From: Parvularculaceae bacterium
GTDB lineage: Bacteria; Pseudomonadota; Alphaproteobacteria; Caulobacterales; Parvularculaceae
Reading direction: 5' to 3'
Assembly (NCBI GenBank): GCA_021776465.1
Contig: JAJFFU010000035.1
Location: 1 to 37,322 of the forward strand
DNA: 37,322 nt
Part shown: one piece after another, positions 8,754-16,972 of the stretch
Layout of the letters: every line of letters starts with the position of its first letter
Position numbering within the stretch: the stretch's first letter is position 1
The notes under the pieces: model-generated
Told to the model about the DNA's origin: nothing
The model's input: only the letters and a program-made list of their open reading frames with translations
Databases searched by the model: none
Program-made: the position numbers and the translations under genes

Positions 8754-10817
8754 CTAAAACCGCCCCTGCAATGCAACACTGATATTGCGACCAGGAAGCG
8801 GCGCCACGTCTTTCAAGAACGACGTATGCTGACGTGCCTCTTCGTTGGTGACGTTTTCCGCGCGCAACCGAATTGACAAACCCCGTTCTTCGCCAAGCGG
8901 TCGGAAGACTGCCCCAAAGTTCAGGATTTGATAGCCGTCCGTTGGCAATTCAGATCCTGCCGTTTGGTTTTGTTTTGCCGCGATTTCATACTCGCCAGTT
9001 AAATCAAAATTCGGCGAAGTCGCCTCCAGCCCGATAATAGAACGAAGCGGCGGGATGCGCGGAACGTCGCCGCCGCCCGCGTAGCTTGCGCGCACATAGT
9101 CAATCTGGGCGCGACCCAGAACATCGAACGCGCCAAGCGAAAAGAGATCCGCTTCCGCTTCTGCCTCAAACCCGCGAAACGATGCGTCGCGCGCCTCGAA
9201 CAGAAATACCGGAAGACCGTCTTCTTCTTCGCCATTCGGGGTCAGCGCGACAAAATCTCTATAGTCCGTATAGAAGCCATTTATTGTCGCCGATAATGGA
9301 CCGAACTCACCGTGCAACGTTATTTCCACGCCAAGCGCCGTTTCCACACCAAGATCCGGGTCGCCTATTTCGAAGGCATTGGTCGCGAGGTGCGGTCCAT
9401 CGGAAAAGAGTTCTTCCGGCGCCGGCGCCCGCTCGGTTCGGAAACCATTGACCCCAAGGAATAGTGAATCCGCTGGTTCGACCCCGACACCGCCTGAAAC
9501 GCTGACCGTATCGAAACTGCGTTCAAGCGCAATATCGGGCGCCTCAACGCTCGTATGCTCATAGCGACCAGCGACTTGAAAATGCCATTCTCCAGTCTCG
9601 TATTCACGCACCGTAAAGGCGCCGAATTGGTTGGTCACATTCGGCGGCGTAAATGCCTCGTCGCCGATCGCAGAGAAATCACGGTGACGAAACTGAATGC
9701 CGGTGGCGCCGCGAAAATTTCCGAATTGTTTTTCAATCAGCTCGAGCCGGCCCTCATAGCCTTCATTATTGAACGTCGTGCCGATCTCGGCGCCTTCAAG
9801 TTCCTGATGAACATAATCGGCGTAGCCAAAGCGGATCTTCGCCGTTTCAAAGATCAGGAACTCTTTGTTAAGCTCCCCCATGAGATCGATGCGGTCCTGT
9901 TCCAGATCAATTCGGACAGTTTCTTCTTCGGCCTCTTCAGCCTCTTCACCGCCCTCTTCGTGATGAGCGCCGGGAACGCCGTAATTGGCGCGCGACCGTT
10001 TGACGGCGACACCGATAAAACCATCCTCGAATACAAGCGATGCACCGACGGCGCCGCTTTTGGTTTCAAGGTTTGAATTCTCGACCGTTCCAAATACTTC
10101 TTCTTCCTCGCCGTCTTCGCCGCCGGCTTCAGCCTCTTCAAGCGCCCGCAAGCGCGCCGATTCTGCAAAGCCCGGAATGTCGTAATCGCCAGCATCACGA
10201 TAGGCGCCCTCACCATGGAAAACGAGACTGGCGCCGCCGATCTTGCCGACCAGCACATCGAAACCGCCGGCAGCCTCAACGGAATCGTCAACTGTCGCGC
10301 CGCCAATGCGCAAAGCGCCGTCGACATTGCCTTCCGGAACGCGATCAGGAATGCGTCCGTCAAAGACGTTGACCGCGCCGCCTGCGGCTGAACTGCCATA
10401 ATACAAAGACGCCGGTCCGCGGACGATCTCGATGCGTTTGGCTTGCGCCGGCTCGACCGCAACAGCGTGGTCATCACTTACCGACGAAGCGTCGATCGAG
10501 CCGATCCCGGCGTCGAGCACGCGAATGCGATCGCCGCCTATGCCGCGGATGATCGGCCGGCTGGCGCCGGGTCCGAAAAAGGTCGACGCAACGCCGGGCT
10601 CGCGGCGCAATAATTCACCAATCGTTGAGGCCGCGCGTGCGGCGATCTCATCTTCGGTCAACACCGAGGCGGATATGATCGATTCATGTTCCGGGTGGCC
10701 GATCGGCGATCCACTGACGATGATTTCGTCGTCGATATGCTCGTGATCGTTCTGAGCGTAAGATAGCGATGTAAAAGCGGCGGTTGCAACGCCTGCAAAT
10801 AAAATGGTCTTGATCAT
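8754..10817 (-). CDS. TonB-dependent outer-membrane receptor, ZnuD-like (zinc)
   Basis: The 687-residue receptor has a signal peptide (MIKTILFAGVATAAFTSLSYAQ), an N-terminal plug with PGVASTFFGPGASRPIIRG and RIEIVRGPASLYYGSSAAGG, and a beta-barrel ending in the canonical aromatic residue (VALQGRF). Several features match the ZnuD zinc-receptor branch: NYGVPGAHHEEGG, the FSDGPHLATNAFEIGD motif, and His/Glu-rich stretches right after the signal peptide (NDHEHIDDE) and in two extracellular loops (about residues 229–240 and 286–302). These acidic/His tracts probably collect metal ions. A small His-containing membrane protein gene lies 82 bp upstream on the same strand and may be co-transcribed. 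Zinc as substrate is family-based inference; other divalent metals are possible. Confidence 0.88.
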   Translation of the reverse strand: MIKTILFAGVATAAFTSLSYAQNDHEHIDDEIIVSGSPIGHPEHESIISASVLTEDEIAARAASTIGELLRREPGVASTFFGPGASRPIIRGIGGDRIRVLDAGIGSIDASSVSDDHAVAVEPAQAKRIEIVRGPASLYYGSSAAGGAVNVFDGRIPDRVPEGNVDGALRIGGATVDDSVEAAGGFDVLVGKIGGASLVFHGEGAYRDAGDYDIPGFAESARLRALEEAEAGGEDGEEEEVFGTVENSNLETKSGAVGASLVFEDGFIGVAVKRSRANYGVPGAHHEEGGEEAEEAEEETVRIDLEQDRIDLMGELNKEFLIFETAKIRFGYADYVHQELEGAEIGTTFNNEGYEGRLELIEKQFGNFRGATGIQFRHRDFSAIGDEAFTPPNVTNQFGAFTVREYETGEWHFQVAGRYEHTSVEAPDIALERSFDTVSVSGGVGVEPADSLFLGVNGFRTERAPAPEELFSDGPHLATNAFEIGDPDLGVETALGVEITLHGEFGPLSATINGFYTDYRDFVALTPNGEEEDGLPVFLFEARDASFRGFEAEAEADLFSLGAFDVLGRAQIDYVRASYAGGGDVPRIPPLRSIIGLEATSPNFDLTGEYEIAAKQNQTAGSELPTDGYQILNFGAVFRPLGEERGLSIRLRAENVTNEEARQHTSFLKDVAPLPGRNISVALQGRF

Positions 10818-10845
10818 GGTAGTTAATTCTCCAACGCGATGCCGC

Positions 10846-10862
10846 GCCGTTCAAAGAACGGC
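10846..10862. repeat. Perfect 7-bp inverted repeat upstream of the ZnuD-like gene
   Basis: GCCGTTC-AAA-GAACGGC forms a 17-bp dyad 29–45 bp upstream of the receptor start. No T-tract follows on either strand, so it looks more like a protein-binding site or an mRNA leader hairpin than a terminator. It does not resemble the AT-rich Zur box I know. Confidence 0.35.
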
Positions 10863-10899
10863 CGGCGCCAATCAAAATGTTAATGACGAAATTTGATGG

Positions 10900-11175
10900 C
10901 TAACGTGTTGGAGGACCGCGGGGACGCGCTGCGCGAACTGCGATGCGGGCGCGTTCTGTTTGAGCAATGGCGCCAGCGGCGCGCCATGTCACGATTACAG
11001 CGGCAAAGGCGATCGTCGCAACGCTCAGGAATTTCTCGCTGTTTTTGGAGATGACCGAAACAACGCACGCAACGCCGTTGTGTTCATGCGACCCTTCGCC
11101 GAACTTTGCCGTATGCAACGCTGTAAAGGACTGGGCAGCAACGAAAACAACTGCAACGACGGCCAAAATCGCCAT
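10900..11175 (-). CDS. Small His-containing membrane protein upstream of the ZnuD-like receptor
   Basis: From the ATG at 11175, preceded by a good Shine-Dalgarno (GGGGTGA), the product is 91 residues; an upstream ATG at 11217 adds 14 residues without a clear ribosome site. It has a hydrophobic N-terminal helix (AILAVVAVVFVAAQSF), a short loop with possible metal ligands (LHTAKFGEGSHEHNGVAC), a second hydrophobic helix (FLSVATIAFAAVIVTW) and a basic tail ending RPRGPPTR. The layout recalls DUF2946-type proteins, but the similarity is too weak for me to assign the family. Position before a ZnuD-like receptor and the HEH/Cys cluster suggest a zinc-linked role. That is inference. Confidence 0.65.
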   Translation of the reverse strand: MAILAVVAVVFVAAQSFTALHTAKFGEGSHEHNGVACVVSVISKNSEKFLSVATIAFAAVIVTWRAAGAIAQTERARIAVRAARPRGPPTR

Positions 11176-11189
11176 CGTTTTGTCACCCC

Positions 11190-11233
11190 GAACAGTGTTC
11201 AGAAAGTCGCGCAGCATTTGGTGATTGTATCAC
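11190..11233. promoter_or_regulatory. Two small dyads upstream of the zinc-uptake pair
   Basis: GTGAT-TGT-ATCAC (11221–11233) and GAACA-G-TGTTC (11190–11200) both lie just upstream of the preferred start of the small membrane protein gene. Either could be an operator of a metal-responsive repressor such as Zur, but neither matches a consensus I can name. The arms are short, so chance occurrence is not excluded. Confidence 0.25.
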
Positions 11234-11286
11234 GAACCGGAAGATTGTCTATGGCCGAACCTTCGCAGCCGCCGCGGCTGGCCGCG

Positions 11287-11493
11287 TCAATGCTCCGTTT
11301 CGCCGCTTTCACTGCCGCTTTCATCGTCGGCCGCCGGGATCGCATATGACCCTGACAACCACCGATGCAGGTCCACATCAGCGCAGCGTTTCGAACAGAA
11401 TGGCGCATAGTCTGGCGAAACGCCGCTCTTGCAAATCGGACAATTCGCAGCGGTTTTTTCGGCGCGATCTTGTTTATCGTTCGATGACGTCAA
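11287..11493 (-). CDS. yacG: YacG-like zinc-binding protein (DNA gyrase inhibitor family)
   Basis: The core CPICKSGVSPDYAPFCSKRC, followed by ADVDLHRWLSGSYAIP, is the YacG zinc finger (CxxC...CxxxC) with its conserved helix. E. coli YacG binds GyrB and inhibits gyrase. The first ATG-initiated frame would start at 11544, far inside the RNase gene; instead a TTG at 11493, preceded by GGAG at 11503–11506 with a 9-nt spacer, gives a 68-residue protein of normal size. It then overlaps the RNase E/G stop by 20 bp, as is common in this conserved block. The C-terminus is acidic (DDESGSESGE), a frequent trait of the family. Confidence 0.85.
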   Translation of the reverse strand: MTSSNDKQDRAEKTAANCPICKSGVSPDYAPFCSKRCADVDLHRWLSGSYAIPAADDESGSESGETEH

Positions 11494-12649
11494 AATTCCG
11501 GTCTCCGAGCTGGCTTGCGCCGGCGATCTCAAGCAACGCGCCAAATCGCAAAAAATATGCTTCAGCGGGATTATCCATTTCCCGAAAATAATCCTCTAAC
11601 GCCTTGCCGAGGTTAAGGACAAGCCGAATATTCGGCGCAGCCCGCTGACGGCGCTCCGCTTCGCGCACAGCGCAGCGCGCAAGCCAGGATAATGTGAAGC
11701 GCCGCCCCGGAACCGGATCGGCCGGCGAAATTTCAGTTGTTTCGTCCCACAAAGATGCGCCGCGGCGTGTCCGGGTCAGCGTAGTGAAGTTAGATCCGGC
11801 AATGGATTTTGATGTAACGAGCGGCACGGTCGATATCGCCTTTTCAATTTCCTTGACTGCGCGGCCACGTAAGTCTCGCGAGCGTATAGATGGGAAATCA
11901 ATGACGATACGCCCAGCCAAATTGCGTCGCTCGATCTGCAATGCCGCTTCCTTGGACGCCTCGACTATTACTTTTTCACGAAGCCGGTCTGCTGACGCGC
12001 CGCCCGTCGCGCCCGTATCAACGTCAATCGCGACAAGCGCTTCGGATACGAAAAAATGCAGCGCGCCCCCGCCCGTCAACGCAACGCGTTCACCCAAAGC
12101 GCCATCCAGCGCCTGATCAACGCCATATTTAGAAAACAAATTCGGCGCCTCGTCGCTATGCGCCACCCGCGCATTCTCATTGCACGCGCAGACAATCCGC
12201 AGCGCGTCAGCGCTGTCGGTTACGATCTCGGAAGCCTCAGCGCCAATTGCCTCTAACGCTTCCAAAGGCGCCGGCGCGGGATCGAGCCGCCCCGGCTGCA
12301 CGACACCGTCGGCCGGGCCTACATATTCCGCGACAGCGCCCTTCGCTCGGCGCGGCGCAGCCAAAATGCGCAATTGCACCGACGCACCTTCAACGAACGG
12401 ATCTTTACCTGATTTTCGGATCTGTAAAAAAGCGTCCTGCGCCGCTCCGATATCAACAAACGCGGCATTCAACGCCGCGTCAACATTGCGAACGCGCCCG
12501 CAAAAAACGCGCCCTTCCATCGGCCGTTGATCCGCTCGTTCCTCGCCAATCGCCGGGCCAAACCAGAAACGCACGGCGACACCGTTTCGCACCAACGCAG
12601 CGCGGGTCTCAATGGCGCCCTGTTCGATGAGCAGCGTTTGCCCGGTCAT
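11474..12649 (-). CDS. Ribonuclease E/G family protein, compact form
   Basis: The 391-residue protein has an S1-like RNA-binding segment (GRVFCGRVRNVDAALNAAFV) near residues 46–65. The catalytic Mg-binding aspartates of the RNase E/G fold are present at 209/211 (AIDVDTGA) and 251 (IVIDFPS). It lacks the 5' regulatory and long C-terminal scaffold parts of RNase E, and also the CPxC zinc-link that joins subunits in RNase E and G. It is therefore shorter than RNase G. From recall, such a compact member sits between maf and yacG in many alphaproteobacteria, in addition to a full RNase E elsewhere. The start overlaps the maf stop by one base (TAATG), implying coupling. Confidence 0.88.
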   Translation of the reverse strand: MTGQTLLIEQGAIETRAALVRNGVAVRFWFGPAIGEERADQRPMEGRVFCGRVRNVDAALNAAFVDIGAAQDAFLQIRKSGKDPFVEGASVQLRILAAPRRAKGAVAEYVGPADGVVQPGRLDPAPAPLEALEAIGAEASEIVTDSADALRIVCACNENARVAHSDEAPNLFSKYGVDQALDGALGERVALTGGGALHFFVSEALVAIDVDTGATGGASADRLREKVIVEASKEAALQIERRNLAGRIVIDFPSIRSRDLRGRAVKEIEKAISTVPLVTSKSIAGSNFTTLTRTRRGASLWDETTEISPADPVPGRRFTLSWLARCAVREAERRQRAAPNIRLVLNLGKALEDYFREMDNPAEAYFLRFGALLEIAGASQLGDRNFDVIER

Positions 12650-13224
12650 TATTTGTAGCCGGCGCCGGCGAGCAAATTCGCCGTTTCATAAATCGGCAGG
12701 CCGACGATGTTCGTATAAGAACCAACAATTGAAATGACGTGTTTTGCAAACAACCCTTGAATGCCATAGCCGCCGGCTTTGCCGTCCCATTCACCGGAGC
12801 GAATATATTCATCGATAATCGCCTGATTTAGCCGCCGGACTTTGACGCGCGTTTCGACAATGCGTGCCGAAATTTCGCCGCCAGGCGCCGCCAGCGCGAC
12901 ACCGGTGTAAACGCGGTGCGCGCGCCCTGACAGCAGGTCAAGACATGCACGCGCTGTCGCCTCATCTTCCGATTTCGGAAGGATGCGCCGGCCACAAGCA
13001 ACCGTCGTATCAGCGGCCAGCACGAACGATCCCATAGTTCTTGAACGAACAACATCGGCCTTTTCCCGAGCGAGGCGAGCAACGTAGTCGCGCGGCAACT
13101 CATTCGGGTTAGGCGTTTCGTCGATATCTGCGGGGACAATGTCCGCCGGCGTTACGTTGATCTGTTTTAGCAGCGCAAGGCGACGCGGGCTTGCGCTCGC
13201 GAGGATCAACGGCGCGCCGGACAT
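12649..13224 (-). CDS. maf: Maf family nucleotide pyrophosphatase
   Basis: The 191-residue protein begins with LILASASPRRLALLKQ, the Maf substrate-binding motif. PADIDETPNPNELPRDYVARLA matches the YhdE-like dTTP/UTP pyrophosphatase branch, AADTTV supplies the catalytic aspartate, and WDGKAGGYGIQG is the C-terminal signature. It hydrolyses non-canonical or specific NTPs to NMPs and is linked to septum inhibition in Bacillus. It lies 10 bp after infA and is coupled to the downstream RNase gene. Confidence 0.95.
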   Translation of the reverse strand: MSGAPLILASASPRRLALLKQINVTPADIVPADIDETPNPNELPRDYVARLAREKADVVRSRTMGSFVLAADTTVACGRRILPKSEDEATARACLDLLSGRAHRVYTGVALAAPGGEISARIVETRVKVRRLNQAIIDEYIRSGEWDGKAGGYGIQGLFAKHVISIVGSYTNIVGLPIYETANLLAGAGYK

Positions 13225-13234
13225 TGTCGGCGAA

Positions 13235-13453
13235 TTATTTGAAACGATAGGTAATGCGTCCCTTTGTCAGATCGTATGGGGTCATTTCGACCAACACTTT
13301 GTCGCCGGCCAAGACGCGTATTCGGTTCTTGCGCATTTTTCCGGCCGTATGGGCGATGATCTCGTGATCGTTCTCGAGCTTCACGCGAAACGTTGCGTTG
13401 GGGAGCAGCTCTTCCACGGTCCCCTCAAACTCAAGTAGTTCTTCCTTCGCCAT
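13235..13453 (-). CDS. infA: Translation initiation factor IF-1
   Basis: This 72-residue OB-fold protein ([49 protein letters not shown]) is full-length IF-1, which occupies the ribosomal A site during initiation. It sits in the minus-strand block UPF0262–phosphatase–infA–maf–RNase–yacG with 86 bp upstream, which may hold its own promoter. Confidence 0.98.
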   Translation of the reverse strand: MAKEELLEFEGTVEELLPNATFRVKLENDHEIIAHTAGKMRKNRIRVLAGDKVLVEMTPYDLTKGRITYRFK

Positions 13454-13539
13454 GCGCTCCTCACTTCAGGCGATTCTCGCCCGCACAGGCGCGTACGGGA
13501 TCTGAACGGGCGGGAAAATGGGTCCCCGCGCGCCTAAAA

Positions 13540-13977
13540 TCAAGGTTTTTCGTGGATTTCCGGAAAGCGCTCGCGCAAGCGCCGCGAGAGTTCCTCACGC
13601 GCCCTGCGATAGGCGTCGATGACAGCGTCGCGACCGCCCCGTTCGTCCGACGGGTTTTCAATGTCCCAGAACTCGATGCAGGCATCCGGCGCGCATTCCC
13701 GGATCGCCAGTGCGGCCTCCGGCGTCAACGCGATAATACTGTCGAATGCGTCGATATCGACACCGGTCAGTGTCTTTGGCTCATGTTTGTTCATCTCGAC
13801 GCCAAGTTCTTTCATGACGATCTCAACAAACGGATCGAGCCCGCCCTCGTATACGCCAGCGGAATCAACTCGCATTTTTTCCGTTTCGCGCAACCGCATG
13901 AGCGCTGCCGCCATCGGTGAGCGAACGGAATTTTGGTTGCATACGAATAATGTGTTCTGTCGCGTCATCGGATCCAT
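13540..13977 (-). CDS. Low-molecular-weight protein-tyrosine-phosphatase/arsenate-reductase family protein
   Basis: From the ATG at 13977 the protein has 145 residues. The P-loop CX5R(S) is intact: Cys13 to Arg19 in VCNQNSVRSP. The general-acid loop, normally an Asp-Pro pair late in the domain, reads WDIENPSDE, with Asn108 where the catalytic Asp is expected, so the enzyme may be slow or non-catalytic. The start shares one base with the UPF0262 stop (TGATG), indicating coupling; an ATG at 13968 is an alternative. Homologues at this locus are often labelled arsenate reductase-like, but no ars genes are nearby. A phosphatase or pseudophosphatase role is the better reading. Confidence 0.85.
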   Translation of the reverse strand: MDPMTRQNTLFVCNQNSVRSPMAAALMRLRETEKMRVDSAGVYEGGLDPFVEIVMKELGVEMNKHEPKTLTGVDIDAFDSIIALTPEAALAIRECAPDACIEFWDIENPSDERGGRDAVIDAYRRAREELSRRLRERFPEIHEKP

Positions 13978-14474
13978 CAGCGCATATGAAAGCTGCAAAT
14001 CAGCGTAAACAATCGCCGCGCTGTGTTCATATCGAGTTCGATTTTATCCTGAAGGCGTTCGCGCAGGATTTCCGAGCCTTCATTATGCATGCCCCGCCGC
14101 GCCATATCGATCGTTTCAATCTGCGACGGCGCGGCATTTCTAATCGCATCGTAATAGCTCTCGCAGAGCAGGAAATAGTCTTTAATGATTTTTCGGAATG
14201 GCGTCATCGACAGGTGGACCTGCCCCAGGGCTTCGCCGCCTTGCCGGCGCACATCAAAAACGAGCCGGCGCTCAACATTGGACAGATAGAGCTCGAATGG
14301 GCCGGCGTCCGCGCCAATTGGCTGGAAGAAATTATCTTCGATCAGGTCGTAGATTGCGACCTTTCGCTCATGCTCGATATCGGCTGTCGCAGGCGCAAGC
14401 GATCGCTCATCCAGATCGATTTTGACGATATGGAATTGGGTCTCGCCAGCCGCCTCGCCGTTTTCGTCTGTCAT
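13977..14474 (-). CDS. UPF0262 family protein
   Basis: The 165-residue protein matches UPF0262, a small family nearly confined to alphaproteobacteria and found beside hisD and infA. Recognisable parts are IVKIDLDERSL, HERKVAIYDLIEDNFF, and LSMTPFRKIIKDYFLLCESYY with a C-terminal MARRGMHNEGSEILRERL. Its function is unknown. A TTG six codons upstream (14492) could also serve as start. The gene next to it is normally hisD on the same strand; here a DUF481 gene of opposite orientation lies between. Confidence 0.9.
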   Translation of the reverse strand: MTDENGEAAGETQFHIVKIDLDERSLAPATADIEHERKVAIYDLIEDNFFQPIGADAGPFELYLSNVERRLVFDVRRQGGEALGQVHLSMTPFRKIIKDYFLLCESYYDAIRNAAPSQIETIDMARRGMHNEGSEILRERLQDKIELDMNTARRLFTLICSFHMR

Positions 14475-14549
14475 CCGCCTGATCCGCTCCAAGAGCAGCC
14501 CTTCTACTGCGGCTTTTACCGAATTGAAACGTCGCCGGTGTTTTCCATG

Positions 14550-14574
14550 GCGCTCAGAATCAGATTCTAAGCGC
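14550..14574. promoter_or_regulatory. 25-bp interrupted palindrome upstream of the DUF481 gene
   Basis: GCGCT-C-AGAAT-CAG-ATTCT-A-AGCGC pairs five plus five bases on each side with one mismatch, ending 26 bp before the DUF481 ATG and upstream of the divergent UPF0262 gene. No T-run follows, so an operator or a 5' leader hairpin is likelier than a terminator. A Shine-Dalgarno (AAAGGA, about 14585–14590) follows. Confidence 0.45.
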
Positions 14575-14600
14575 CGACAGTCAGTAAAGGATCGCTTGTC

Positions 14601-15566
14601 ATGCGTAGCACTATTCTCTTATGCGCCGCTTCCGTGGCTGCCGCCACATTTACCACCGCCGCTGCGCAGGACACGGCGCCAATGCCGGATATCGCCCAGG
14701 CGTTGCTGAATGCGGCCTACGAGACTGGCAGTCCCAACGAGATCGAAGCTGTCAAAAAGGCGGTTGCGCAAGTCTTTCCAGACTACGCCGACGCCATAAA
14801 CGCCAACGCGAATCAACGAATCGCCGCGCTGGCGCCAGCGGAACCCGCCAGCGGCGACGCGGCGAAACCCTCGTCCAAAAATGACGGAACCGGTCTTTTC
14901 GCGCTTCGCCCATGGAAGGGAAAAATACAGGCCGGCGCGTCCCTCGCCTCAGGGAATACCGACAATCTCGCCATTGGCGTCTTGCTTGATGCATCTCGCG
15001 AAGCAGCCGGATTCACACACAATGTTACCGGTTTCTTTGACATTGCAGAATCAAACAATGGCGGGATCGGCCAACGCATAGTCACCCAAAAACGCTGGGG
15101 CGCCGCGTATCAACTTGATTATAATTTCTCTCCACGCAGTTATTCCTATGCCCGGTTCTCTTATGAAGAGGACCAGTTTTCAGGCTTCGACTATCGCCTC
15201 TTCGCCGGCGCCGGGCTTGGCCATTTCTTTTACAAGTCCGAACCGTTCACCTGGAAAATCGAAGGCGGACCGGGGTTTCGCTATTCGCCAATTGACGACA
15301 CGCGCGACATTGACCAGAATTTTGCGGCGTTCGGGGCGACGGAACTCGATTGGGTCATTCGCGACGGCGTGACTTTTGAGCAGGACGTCAATTCCACCTG
15401 GACGTCATCTACGACGACCGTTCAATCCGTCACTGCGTTGACGACAAGTTTGATGGACGGATTGGCGACAACACTCGCATTTGAATTTCGCTATGAAACC
15501 GACCCGCCATTGGGCCGCGAAAACGCTGATAAAATTGTACGCGCCTCACTTGTTTATGGATTTTAG
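14601..15566 (+). CDS. DUF481 outer-membrane protein (YdiY-like)
   Basis: The 321-residue protein has a clear signal peptide ending TTAAAQD, a helical, Ala-rich region to about residue 90, and then a DUF481 beta-barrel beginning near WKGKIQAGASLASGNTDN. GNTDN is the family's typical first-strand motif. Alternating aromatic strands (YSYARFSYEEDQFSGFDYRLFAGAGLG) and a terminal Phe (LVYGF) fit an outer-membrane barrel. The family is often called salt-stress-induced; its actual role is unknown. It lies between UPF0262 and hisD in the opposite orientation, and its last 21 bp overlap the 3' end of hisD tail-to-tail. Confidence 0.88.
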   Translation: MRSTILLCAASVAAATFTTAAAQDTAPMPDIAQALLNAAYETGSPNEIEAVKKAVAQVFPDYADAINANANQRIAALAPAEPASGDAAKPSSKNDGTGLFALRPWKGKIQAGASLASGNTDNLAIGVLLDASREAAGFTHNVTGFFDIAESNNGGIGQRIVTQKRWGAAYQLDYNFSPRSYSYARFSYEEDQFSGFDYRLFAGAGLGHFFYKSEPFTWKIEGGPGFRYSPIDDTRDIDQNFAAFGATELDWVIRDGVTFEQDVNSTWTSSTTTVQSVTALTTSLMDGLATTLAFEFRYETDPPLGRENADKIVRASLVYGF

Positions 15567-16850
15567 GCGTATACGGATCGACTCCGCGTGACTTGGCAGC
15601 CCTTCGGCATCGGCAAGGCGCGCTGCCGCGGGACCTATAGTCGACAGCGCTCCCTCATCGCAGCCGATGATCGACGTTCGTTTCATGAAATCCAGAACAG
15701 AAAGACCTGACGCATAACGCGCCGCGCGCGCTGTCGGCAATACGTGATCCGGCCCGGCAACATAGTCTCCGGTCGCTTCCGGTGTGTGGCGCCCCAGGAA
15801 AACGGCGCCGGCATGTCGGATCATTCCAAGCAGCGCTTCCGGGTCTGCTACCGCAAGTTCCAGATGTTCCGGCGCAATGGCGTCAACCAGCGGCACACAT
15901 TCACCGAGCTGATTGACGATGATGATCGCCGAGTTCTCGCGCCACGCGGCGCCGGCAATGTCAGTGCGCGGGCTCGTTTTTAGCTGTGCATCGACGGCAG
16001 TAGATACCGCATCCGCGAAATTCGCATCATCGGTAATCAGAATACTTTGCGAGGACGGGTCATGTTCGGCCTGGCTCAACAGATCAGCGGCAATCCATGC
16101 AGGGTCGTTCTTTGCGTCTGCAACGACGAGTATTTCTGACGGCCCCGCGACTGAATCGATGCCGACGCGCCCAAAAACCTGGCGTTTTGCTTCAGCCACA
16201 TAAGCGTTGCCGGGACCGACAATAACGTCGACGGAGTTAATGGGGCCCGCGCCATAGGCCAGCGCTGCAATCGCTTGCGCCCCGCCAATCCGGTAAATTT
16301 CATCGACGCCGGCAATGCGCGCTGCGGCGAATACCAGCGGATTGGCCTCACCGTTGGGCGTCGGCGTCGTCATGACAAGACGCCTAACGCCAGCGACCTG
16401 CGCCGGAATGGCATTCATCAACACGCTTGACGGATAGGACGCGCGGCCGCCGGGCGCGTAGAGGCCCGCAGCGTCCACCGCTGTCCAGCGCCAACCCAAG
16501 GTAACGCCAGCTTCGTCTTTATACCGCAGATCTTCCGGCGTCTGTTTTTCGTGATAGGCGCGGATGCGCGCCGCCGCGAATTTCAGTGCGGCAATATCAT
16601 CAGGGTCACAGGACGCCGCCATTTGATCGATCTCGTCGGCATCAACACTCACGCTTTTTTCATCGAGTTCGAATTTATCGAATTTTTTTGTGTATTTTTT
16701 GACCGCGTCAAATCCGTCGACGCGCACCCCGGCGACTATCGAAGCGACGGCAGTCGCCACATCGACGCCATCATCGCGATCAAGCGCCAGAAACGCGGCG
16801 AAATCGGTGTTGAAAGACCCATCGGCGATGTTAAGTCTGCGAACCATCAT
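15546..16850 (-). CDS. hisD: Histidinol dehydrogenase
   Basis: The 434-residue enzyme carries the conserved GPGNAYVAEAKRQVFG, the zinc-site SQAEHDPSSQSILIT, and APEHLELAV, followed by a GDYVAGPDHVLPT motif. It catalyses the two-step NAD-dependent oxidation of L-histidinol to L-histidine, the last steps of histidine synthesis, in the cytoplasm. Tandem ATGs lie at the start (16850 and 16847). It is separated from the other his genes, and the window shows no others. Its 3' end overlaps the convergent DUF481 gene by 21 bp. Confidence 0.97.
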   Translation of the reverse strand: MMVRRLNIADGSFNTDFAAFLALDRDDGVDVATAVASIVAGVRVDGFDAVKKYTKKFDKFELDEKSVSVDADEIDQMAASCDPDDIAALKFAAARIRAYHEKQTPEDLRYKDEAGVTLGWRWTAVDAAGLYAPGGRASYPSSVLMNAIPAQVAGVRRLVMTTPTPNGEANPLVFAAARIAGVDEIYRIGGAQAIAALAYGAGPINSVDVIVGPGNAYVAEAKRQVFGRVGIDSVAGPSEILVVADAKNDPAWIAADLLSQAEHDPSSQSILITDDANFADAVSTAVDAQLKTSPRTDIAGAAWRENSAIIIVNQLGECVPLVDAIAPEHLELAVADPEALLGMIRHAGAVFLGRHTPEATGDYVAGPDHVLPTARAARYASGLSVLDFMKRTSIIGCDEGALSTIGPAAARLADAEGLPSHAESIRIRLKSINK

Positions 16851-16972
16851 TCTCTATTCGTCGATCTGACGCCCGCTCTTAGGCGATCCGGCTGGTCCCG
16901 TCCATGGATCGCCGTTCCCTTTGTCGCCCATGCGCGGTAGGTTGGACCCAGCAGATAGGAACTTGTAAAACC

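Noticed and set aside
11190-11200. GAACAGTGTTC as a LexA (SOS) box
   Set aside because: It resembles the Gram-positive site; alphaproteobacterial LexA uses a GTTC-N7-GTTC direct repeat, and the adjacent genes are not SOS genes.
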